From Corynebacterium renale (GTDB lineage: Bacteria; Actinomycetota; Actinomycetes; Mycobacteriales; Mycobacteriaceae): DNA of 64,000 nucleotides. Shown here piece after piece: positions 57,679 through 64,000 of this stretch (its first letter is position 1; every line of letters starts with the position of its first letter). The stretch lies in the NCBI RefSeq assembly GCF_002563965.1, contig NZ_PDJF01000001.1, positions 1,860,001 to 1,924,000 of the forward strand, given 5' to 3'. The notes beneath the pieces are model-generated. The model saw nothing but the letters and a program-made list of their open reading frames with translations, ran no database searches and was not told the DNA's origin. A program made the position numbers and the translations under genes.

Positions 57679-57806
57679 AACACACTGATTGTACTGTTTA
57701 CCTGCAGTTTTATTTTTCGAGGGTCCGGCACGAATCAACCAAAAGAGGTATTATGAAGGGTGTCAGACGCAGAAGCTCAACATTTTGAGAAAGGATTGTC
57801 ATAAAA

Positions 57807-59243
57807 ATGACAGACCACGCAACTCGCGTTGAAGAAGACCTCCTTGGAACGCTTGAGGTCCCCGCAAATTCCTATTACGGAATTCACACCCTTCGCGCGG
57901 TGGAAAACTTCCCTATTTCTAGTACCACCAACAATGACATGCCCGCTTTCATTCGTGGCATGGTTCAGGTCAAGAAGGCCGCTGCTTTGGCTAATGGCCG
58001 TCTGCGTACTTTGCCACAGCACAAGTCTGAGGCAATCGTCTGGGCATGCGATCAGATTCTTGAAGAGGGTCGCTGCATGGATCAATTCCCGATCGACGCT
58101 TTCCAGGGTGGCGCCGGTACCTCGCTGAATATGAACACTAATGAGGTTGTAGCGAACCTCGCTCTGGAAAAGCTGGGCTTTGATAAAGGCACCTATTCAG
58201 AGCTCAATCCGATGGACGATGTCAACATGGCGCAGTCCACCAACGACGCATACCCAACCGGCCTGCACCTCGGGATCTACTACGAAATGCAGGAGCTGAA
58301 GGAAGCCTTCGATAAGCTGCAGCAGGCTTTCGCTGACAAGGGTAAGGAATTTGCGGATGTCCTGAAGATGGGCCGTACCCAGCTCCAGGATGCAGTGCCA
58401 ATGACCCTCGGTGAGGAATTCACTGGCTTCAGCGTCAACCTTGCTGAAGAGTTGAAGAACCTGCAGCAGGCGGCAGACGAGCTTCTCGAAGTGAACATGG
58501 GCGCAACTGCCATCGGCACGGGTCTTAACACCCCAGACGGCTACCAGGAAGAGGTAGTCAAGGCGCTCGCTGAGGTCACCGGACTCGACATCGTCGGTTC
58601 GCCTCACCTGATTGAAGCAACCTCCGACAACGGCCCCTACGTCCACGCGCATGCAGCTATTAAGCGCGCTGCGATGAAGTTGTCGAAGATTTGTAACGAC
58701 CTTCGCCTGCTCTCCTCGGGCCCAACCGCCGGTTTGAGCGAAATCAACCTGCCTCCGCGCCAGGCTGGTTCGTCAATCATGCCGGGCAAGGTCAACCCAG
58801 TTATCCCTGAGGTTGTCAACCAGGTGTGCTTCAAGGTATTCGGCAACGATGTGACCATCACCTACGCTGCGGAAGCCGGCCAGCTGCAGCTCAACGTCAT
58901 GGAACCTGCAATCTCCCAGGCTATCTTTGAATCCCTGTCGATTCTGAAGAACGCTGCCGACACCCTGCGCGAGCGCTGCGTCGTTGGTATCACCGCTAAT
59001 AAGGACGTCTGCGCTGCATACGTCGAAAATTCCATCGGCATCGTCACCTACCTCAATCCCTTCATTGGCCACCACAATGGTGATGTCATTGCACGCGAGG
59101 CAGGGGAGACCGGCAAGAAGGTCCGCGACCTCGTCCTTGAAAAGGGACTTCTCGACGAAGAACAGTTGAACAAGGTTCTCTCCACTGAGAACCTGACCTA
59201 CCCGAAGTTCCAAGGCAAAATCTACGAAGAAGGCGAAAAGTAA
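57807..59243 (+). CDS. aspA: Aspartate ammonia-lyase
   Basis: 478-residue lyase (fumarase superfamily) that releases ammonia from aspartate to give fumarate. The SS-loop [15 protein letters not shown] (near 317) carries the catalytic serine; [11 protein letters not shown] (near 137) and [14 protein letters not shown] segments fit AspA more than FumC. Located after hisG as in C. glutamicum. A strong terminator follows. AAAGGA ribosome-binding site. Strong C-ending codon bias. Confidence 0.95.
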   Translation: MTDHATRVEEDLLGTLEVPANSYYGIHTLRAVENFPISSTTNNDMPAFIRGMVQVKKAAALANGRLRTLPQHKSEAIVWACDQILEEGRCMDQFPIDAFQGGAGTSLNMNTNEVVANLALEKLGFDKGTYSELNPMDDVNMAQSTNDAYPTGLHLGIYYEMQELKEAFDKLQQAFADKGKEFADVLKMGRTQLQDAVPMTLGEEFTGFSVNLAEELKNLQQAADELLEVNMGATAIGTGLNTPDGYQEEVVKALAEVTGLDIVGSPHLIEATSDNGPYVHAHAAIKRAAMKLSKICNDLRLLSSGPTAGLSEINLPPRQAGSSIMPGKVNPVIPEVVNQVCFKVFGNDVTITYAAEAGQLQLNVMEPAISQAIFESLSILKNAADTLRERCVVGITANKDVCAAYVENSIGIVTYLNPFIGHHNGDVIAREAGETGKKVRDLVLEKGLLDEEQLNKVLSTENLTYPKFQGKIYEEGEK

Positions 59244-59283
59244 ACCCGCCTCATAGTAGGGGAAAGCGACAAAACTGATGTCT

Positions 59284-59320
59284 AAAAGGTGCGTGCATCA
59301 TATTGGTGCACGCACCTTTT
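59284..59320 (+). terminator. Strong terminator after aspA
   Basis: AAAAGGTGCGTGCA (59284-59297) pairs with TGCACGCACCTTTT (59307-59320), nine-base loop; the 3' arm gives a T-run. The rest of the 182-bp gap to dcuA is AT-rich near 59380-59400. Confidence 0.92.
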
Positions 59321-59425
59321 CATACCCCACTTCCTGCACTTTTGGTACGCACGTACGATTTTGCGCGCACGCCATTAAGCGTAATAATTAATAATATCTA
59401 TTAGCACTACCTCAAGGATTACATC

Positions 59426-60733
59426 GTGGTCATTGTTCACGTAATCATCGTTCTTGCGGCGATTTTCTTGGGCGCACGTTTGGGCTCCATCGCGATTGGC
59501 TTCGCTGGTGGTTTGGGCGTTCTGCTCCTCGGCCTCACGGGTGTTCCGGTAACCCGCGAAGACATCCCGTTTGATGTCATCGGCATCATCATGGCCGTTA
59601 TCGCAGCTATCTCCGCGATGCAGCGAGCTGGCGGCATGGATCTCCTCGTGCACTGGGCCGAGCGGTTCCTACGTCGCAACCCCAAGCAAATCACGTTGTG
59701 GGCGCCTATCGTCACCTACCTGATGACGCTATTCGCGGGCACGGGTCACACGGCGTTCTCGACGTTGCCGGTTATCGTCGAGGTCGCGAAGGAAGGCAAG
59801 GTCCGCCCTTCACGACCGCTGTCCGTTGCTGTTGTCGCGTCCCAGATGGCAATTACCGCTTCACCGATTTCTGCAGCGGTTGTCTTCATGGCTTCGATTC
59901 TGGAGCCTCTCGGCATCAGCTACTTGACGATGCTGGGCGTTCTCATTCCTGCAACTTTCGTCGCAATCTTCCCGACCGCCCTTCTGGCTAACCGGATGGG
60001 TAAGCCGTTGGAGGAAGATCCTGTGTACCAGGAGCGTATGGAGAAAGGCCTCGTCGCAAAGCCTAAGGGCGCTGCAAACTACGAGCCCACCAAATCTGCT
60101 CTCATGTCCGTGATTGTTTTCTTGGTGTCCATCATCCTCGTCGTTATCTGGGCAACAATCACCTCCGACCAGGTCGGCCTGATTTCTGACCCAACGCTTC
60201 CTCGTAACGAAGCCATCATGACAATCATGCTCACGGCTGCGACGATCATCGTTCTTGCGGGTAAGCTGCCCGCCGCGGAGATTCTGAATACGCAGGTCTT
60301 CCGTTCAGGTATGTCGGCATGTATCTGCGTTCTGGGTGTGGCATGGCTCGGCACGACACTGATCAACCACTACATCGAAGATATTCAGGGCCTGGCAGGC
60401 GACGTCCTGACCAAGTTCCCGTGGATGCTGGCAGTAGTCCTGTTCTTCGCAGCTGCTCTGCTGTACTCGCAGGCCGCCACGGCGAAGGCCCTCATGCCTG
60501 CTGCTCTAGCCATCGGCGTCAGCCCGCTGACCGCCCTGGCTGCATTCCCTGCTGTATCGGCGCTGTTCATCCTGCCGACCTACCCGACACTGCTGGCTGC
60601 AGTCGAAATGGATGACACCGGTTCGACGCGCATCGGCAAGTACGTTTTCGATCACCCGTTCATCGTCCCGGGTACCATCTACATCGTGCTGGCTGTTGCC
60701 CTGTCCTATGCGCTCGGCGCAGTACTGATTTAA
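59426..60733 (+). CDS. dcuA: Anaerobic C4-dicarboxylate transporter, Dcu family
   Basis: 435-residue carrier with about 10-12 transmembrane segments, DcuA/DcuB type. The N-terminal VIVHVIIVLAAIFLGARLG and the segment FAGTGHTAFSTLPVIVEVAKEGKVRPSRPL (opening AGTGHTAFSTLPVIVEVAKE, near residue 107) are characteristic. Dcu carriers exchange aspartate or fumarate for succinate. GTG start, AAGGA ribosome-binding site. Follows aspA with its own terminator in between, so it is probably a separate transcript; I infer but cannot show co-regulation. Confidence 0.9.
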   Translation: MVIVHVIIVLAAIFLGARLGSIAIGFAGGLGVLLLGLTGVPVTREDIPFDVIGIIMAVIAAISAMQRAGGMDLLVHWAERFLRRNPKQITLWAPIVTYLMTLFAGTGHTAFSTLPVIVEVAKEGKVRPSRPLSVAVVASQMAITASPISAAVVFMASILEPLGISYLTMLGVLIPATFVAIFPTALLANRMGKPLEEDPVYQERMEKGLVAKPKGAANYEPTKSALMSVIVFLVSIILVVIWATITSDQVGLISDPTLPRNEAIMTIMLTAATIIVLAGKLPAAEILNTQVFRSGMSACICVLGVAWLGTTLINHYIEDIQGLAGDVLTKFPWMLAVVLFFAAALLYSQAATAKALMPAALAIGVSPLTALAAFPAVSALFILPTYPTLLAAVEMDDTGSTRIGKYVFDHPFIVPGTIYIVLAVALSYALGAVLI

Positions 60734-60749
60734 TGCGCTAAAAGCGCTT

Positions 60750-60767
60750 CGCGGAAATTACTCCGCG
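60750..60767. repeat. Small hairpin at the dcuA / DUF202 convergence
   Basis: CGCGGA and TCCGCG arms flank AATTAC. It overlaps the stop region of the minus-strand gene. It may contribute to termination. Confidence 0.35.
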
Positions 60768-61078
60768 AGAATTAACCACACGGCGGTTGCTCCACATATT
60801 AGGAGCACCGCCGTGAGCGCTACTACAGCCCCGACATTTGCCTGAGCTTTCTCCGTAGATATAGCCTGAGAAAGCTGCCGGTACCTGCGTCTTTGCCTAA
60901 CGGAAAGGACTGCAGTGAACAGGGTCAACAGCGTAACAAATACAAAGACGGGCCAACCGTAAACGGCACTCCAGCGCAATAACAAAAGCGCCACGATAAA
61001 GAATGCAAACGTAGTCCGTTCCCAGGACAGCATTGTTCGTTCGGGTTGCAGACCGGGATCGGAATGAAGACGTTCCAT
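60758..61078 (-). CDS. DUF202 membrane protein (second of pair)
   Basis: 106-residue protein with three hydrophobic segments (about 27-45, 47-62 and 82-104) and the N-terminal LQPERTMLSWERTTFAFF motif typical of DUF202/YidH proteins. Starts 8 bp after the stop of a similar gene; the pair is tandem. Function unknown. Confidence 0.8.
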   Translation of the reverse strand: MERLHSDPGLQPERTMLSWERTTFAFFIVALLLLRWSAVYGWPVFVFVTLLTLFTAVLSVRQRRRYRQLSQAISTEKAQANVGAVVALTAVLLICGATAVWLILAE

Positions 61079-61086
61079 GACTTAGC

Positions 61087-61473
61087 CTAAAAAATCACAA
61101 TCATCGCTGCAACGCACGCCACGATAATCCCAATACTCAGCACAAAAGACAGTGCCGGCAACGGCAAAGGCTGTTTGGTGCGCAGTGCGCGCTCCACGTT
61201 AATCCAGTGCCCTGCCGCGCCCAATGAAATAAGCATCCCGAGGCCAATTAAGGCGGCTGCTAGAGCCTTGCGCGTGCTCGCGTCCATGAAATCAGCGGGA
61301 ACGGCGCCGAGAGCAATACCGCCGGCCAAAAACGCCAGCGATGTGCGCGTCCACGCGAGAAAAGTACGCTCATTAGCTAGCGTGAAGCGGGGGTCTGGGT
61401 CGCTGCCTTCTGGAAGGAGGGTCCGCGCGAGGTAGCTCCGCTCATCATCGTGATCACTATGAGAAGTCGTCAC
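61087..61473 (-). CDS. DUF202/YidH family membrane protein
   Basis: 128-residue protein with FTLANERTFLAWTRTSLAFLAGGIAL (opening FTLANERTFLAWTRTSLAFL, near residue 29), the YidH/DUF202 signature, and three hydrophobic segments. GTG 61473 has AAAGGAG 5 nt upstream; the frame opens to 61650 but that part overlaps the RecB gene and is not YidH-like. Function unknown; the partner gene follows 8 bp later. Confidence 0.85.
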   Translation of the reverse strand: MTTSHSDHDDERSYLARTLLPEGSDPDPRFTLANERTFLAWTRTSLAFLAGGIALGAVPADFMDASTRKALAAALIGLGMLISLGAAGHWINVERALRTKQPLPLPALSFVLSIGIIVACVAAMIVIF

Positions 61474-61487
61474 GGTCGCTCCTTTGC

Positions 61488-62357
61488 TTATCGACGTTTC
61501 GTGTCCGCAGCCGAACCTGGCCATCCAGGGTATTCGGGCGGATTTCCCCCAAAGGCTGGGCAAATATCCTGGAAGGAGCACCAGCCGCACAGTTTTGATG
61601 TTTTTGGTGCGAAGGTACCGGAGGTGCCGTCGGCAAGTATCTTGTCCCACAAGCGTTCGAGGTCACGTTCAAAGTAGCGGAGCTCGTCTGGCGAGGGGGA
61701 GAGAAACAGCGAGTCCCGAACCTTCAAATACATCAGTCGCAGCTGGTGCGGAATTACTCCGAAGAGCCGCCAATAGACTAGGGCGTAAAAACGCATCTGG
61801 AATAGAGGAGCTTCACGGAATCGAGGATGCGGAAGTTTTCCGGTCTTATAATCCACCACTCGGATTTCACCAGTCGGAGCTTTATCGACTCGGTCTATAA
61901 AACCACGCACTGGGACCCCATTCGGAAGAACCATGTCCACGTATTGTTCGCATTCATCTGCGTCGAATCCCTGCGGATTTTCCATGAGAAAATATCCTTT
62001 GAGCAAATCGCGGCATTCGACGAGGAATTGATACATATCGTCTTCTGGGACGAGCTCGCTAAGGGACGCATCCTTTTCCACCATCTGTGCCCATGTCGGT
62101 TTTAAAGCTTTCACCGCTGCCGGATATTCACGTTTTTCAGCGGGCTCTTTGTGCATGTTTTCGAGTACGGCATGTACAAGGGTTCCCTTCACTTGGGCCA
62201 CAGTAGAAGGCTCGTAGAGCTTGTCGATGGAGCGGAACCTGTAGAGGAGAGGACACTGCTGGTAATCGCTTGCCCGCGATGGCGACAACGCTAGAGGACG
62301 GGCAGGGCCGGTAGAAAAGTGGGCAGGTTGCGGTTCTAAAGATTCATGAGAAGTCAT
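61488..62357 (-). CDS. RecB-family (PD-(D/E)XK) exonuclease-like protein
   Basis: 289-residue nuclease-fold protein. ALSPSRASDYQQCPLLYRFRSIDKL at the start (opening LSPSRASDYQQCPLLYRF) and the core GFIDRVDKAPTGEIRVVDYKTGK (opening GFIDRVDKAPTGEIRVVDYK near residue 150) give the D...D-x-K active site; C-terminal KLCGWCSFQDICPAF has cysteines likely for a 4Fe-4S cluster (as in AddB/Cas4-type nucleases), with another cysteine in YQQCP. TAGGGT lies 7 nt before ATG 62357, so I prefer this start to GTG 62366. Confidence 0.88.
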   Translation of the reverse strand: MTSHESLEPQPAHFSTGPARPLALSPSRASDYQQCPLLYRFRSIDKLYEPSTVAQVKGTLVHAVLENMHKEPAEKREYPAAVKALKPTWAQMVEKDASLSELVPEDDMYQFLVECRDLLKGYFLMENPQGFDADECEQYVDMVLPNGVPVRGFIDRVDKAPTGEIRVVDYKTGKLPHPRFREAPLFQMRFYALVYWRLFGVIPHQLRLMYLKVRDSLFLSPSPDELRYFERDLERLWDKILADGTSGTFAPKTSKLCGWCSFQDICPAFGGNPPEYPGWPGSAADTKRR

Positions 62358-62364
62358 CGCATCC

Positions 62365-62370
62365 ACCCTA
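62365..62370 (-). promoter_or_regulatory. -10 box for leaderless RecB-family gene
   Basis: On the minus strand TAGGGT ends 7 nt before ATG 62357. A GTG at 62366 with AAAGGA upstream is the alternative reading. Confidence 0.4.
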
Positions 62371-62410
62371 ATCCTTTCTTCACCGGCGTGTCCGTGCCAG
62401 ACTGGGGGCT

Positions 62411-63673
62411 ATGACGTACGCCCCAGATGATTTTGTTGAATTCTTGAAGAACAGCCCTAGCTCGTTCCACGCAGCTGACAATGTGGCGCGCACCCTCGTC
62501 GACCACGGGTTTAGCCACGAGCATCGTGCCCAGCCCTGGAATGCTAGCCCTGGTGGTCACTTTGTCGTCGTTGATGGCGCGGTACTCGCATGGTGGGTTC
62601 CACACGAGCTTCACACCAGCCCCGCGTTTCGCATCGTAGGAGCGCATACTGACTCTCCAGGTTTTGTTCTCAAACCACACCCGGTTAATCCCGCAGGTTC
62701 ATGGGGGACCGTTGGCGTTGAGGTGTACGGTGGGCCAATTATCCCGTCCTGGTTCGACAGGGACCTCACCGTAGCCGGGCAGGTCGTATTATCTGATGGT
62801 TCCGTCCACCTAGCACGCGTGGACAACGCATTGCGGATACCTCACTTAGCTATCCACTTAGACCGGTCAACCGAGTTTGCGCCTAATAGGCAAGTCGACA
62901 CCACACCGATTTTCACGTACGCCTCGGACGCTACCGAGCTTCTCGACGACCTCGCAGCCAGCGTCGACACAGGACTTAACGGCCGTGACATAGCTGCGCA
63001 CCGTCTGATTACCTGCGACAGCCAGGCACCCGCATACGTGGGGCAAGGAGGAATGCTGGCTAGTGGCCGCTTAGATAACCTCACTTCCGTGTGGGCTGGC
63101 CTGGCGGCTTTGGTCAACGCTGTCGAAAACGATGACGCTGCAGATGTCATCCTGGTCTTCGCTGCCTTCGACCACGAAGAAGTGGGCAGCCAGTCACCGA
63201 CTGGTGCAGCTGGCCCACTGCTCGAAGAGGTGCTGCGCCGCACAGCGCGTGCGCTGGGCGCAGACGCGGAAGAATTCGAGCAGATGCGCGCACGGTCAAC
63301 AATGATTTCAGCCGATGCGGCCCATGCCGTCCACCCCAATCATCCCGAAAAACACGATCCCAACCATCAACCCCATTTCGGTAGCGGGCCTGTGACCAAA
63401 ATAAATGCGAACCAGCGCTACGCCACGACAGCCCCGATGGTGGCGCTGTGGAACGAAGCCTGCTCCGCCGCGGGAGTGCCGAATCAGATGTTCGTGGGTA
63501 GGAACGACGTTCCATGCGGTTCAACTATCGGACCGATTTCTGCAACCCGCGTTGGAATCCAAACCCTCGATGTAGGCGTACCGCTGCTGTCTATGCATTC
63601 CGCTCGAGAACTCGTCGCTATTTCTGACGTATTACAGCTTGGTCAAGCCCTTGAGGCATACTGGGTACGTTAA
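62411..63673 (+). CDS. apeB: M18-family aspartyl aminopeptidase
   Basis: 420-residue zinc aminopeptidase. VGAHTDSPGF (near residue 78) supplies the first zinc histidine and aspartate; FDHEEVGSQSPTGAAGP (near 257) the catalytic glutamates; LSMHSARELVAISDV (near 396) the last histidine. Also named pepC in corynebacteria. Divergent from the RecB-type gene by 44-53 bp. The ATG has an unusual G-run (GGGGG) just upstream. Confidence 0.94.
   Translation: MTYAPDDFVEFLKNSPSSFHAADNVARTLVDHGFSHEHRAQPWNASPGGHFVVVDGAVLAWWVPHELHTSPAFRIVGAHTDSPGFVLKPHPVNPAGSWGTVGVEVYGGPIIPSWFDRDLTVAGQVVLSDGSVHLARVDNALRIPHLAIHLDRSTEFAPNRQVDTTPIFTYASDATELLDDLAASVDTGLNGRDIAAHRLITCDSQAPAYVGQGGMLASGRLDNLTSVWAGLAALVNAVENDDAADVILVFAAFDHEEVGSQSPTGAAGPLLEEVLRRTARALGADAEEFEQMRARSTMISADAAHAVHPNHPEKHDPNHQPHFGSGPVTKINANQRYATTAPMVALWNEACSAAGVPNQMFVGRNDVPCGSTIGPISATRVGIQTLDVGVPLLSMHSARELVAISDVLQLGQALEAYWVR

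Positions 63674-64000
<327 letters not shown>

Overview
The window is a stretch of chromosome from a Corynebacterium (Actinobacteria, Corynebacteriales). The gene order is the conserved corynebacterial/mycobacterial one: riboflavin genes, uvrC-rapZ-yvcK-whiA, gap-pgk-tpiA-secG, pgl-opcA-zwf-tal-tkt, ctaB/ctaA, sufRBDCSUT, an Rv1473-type ABC-F gene, acnR-acn, an Rv1476-type gene, ripA, hemH, uppP, mshC, hisE-hisG, aspA. Mycothiol ligase (mshC), OpcA, the mannosyltransferase MptB and AcnR are lineage markers. I cannot name the species. No insertion sequence, prophage, CRISPR array, integrase or rRNA was found; one tRNA (Leu-GAG) is present.

Layout. 1-8.5 kb (+): end of ribD, ribE, ribBA, ribH, a PH-domain membrane protein, uvrC, rapZ, yvcK, whiA. 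8.5-12.5 kb (+): gap, pgk, tpiA, secG; ppc, which follows tpiA in C. glutamicum, is not here. 12.5-19.3 kb (-): the pentose phosphate operon, transcribed tkt-tal-zwf-opcA-pgl. 19.3-26 kb: ctaB (+), then on the minus strand a short oxidoreductase, ctaA, a two-component ABC exporter and mptB. 26.3-34.3 kb (+): the whole SUF iron-sulfur operon under SufR, then an ABC-F ATPase. 34.4-41.2 kb: a DUF711/ACT pair, a small reductase-like protein, a glutamine amidotransferase-like protein, acnR and acn. 41.4-45.2 kb (+): an Rv1476-like membrane protein, the peptidoglycan hydrolase gene ripA behind a long structured leader, and hemH. 45.1-49 kb: poorly known proteins, a GNAT enzyme and tRNA-Leu. 49.3-57.7 kb: a PEBP-like protein, pyrD, a lipoprotein, an aldo/keto reductase, uppP, mshC, a HAD hydrolase and hisE-hisG. 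57.8-64 kb: aspA with a DcuA transporter, two DUF202 proteins, a RecB-type nuclease, an M18 aminopeptidase and the start of trmI.

Working together, the window covers lower glycolysis and the complete pentose phosphate route (with the OpcA partner of G6PDH), heme A and heme synthesis for the respiratory chain, Fe-S assembly beside aconitase (an Fe-S enzyme), envelope growth (UppP, RipA, MptB) and a probable aspartate-to-succinate fermentation module (AspA-DcuA).

Most of this is ordinary core genome. The signals most worth checking are not in the proteins: (a) a hairpin-rich 5' leader before ripA that may be a diverged c-di-AMP (ydaO-type) riboswitch; (b) a repeated architecture in which a TANNNT -10 box lies 7-8 nt before the start codon, implying leaderless mRNAs for about fifteen genes, including divergent pairs packed into 30-53 bp; (c) operator candidates for SufR, AcnR and GlxR and a sigma-C-like promoter before ctaB. 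Start codons were re-chosen from ribosome binding sites or these promoters where the longest ORF was clearly too long. All functions are inferred from motifs and gene order by eye; no database search was run.
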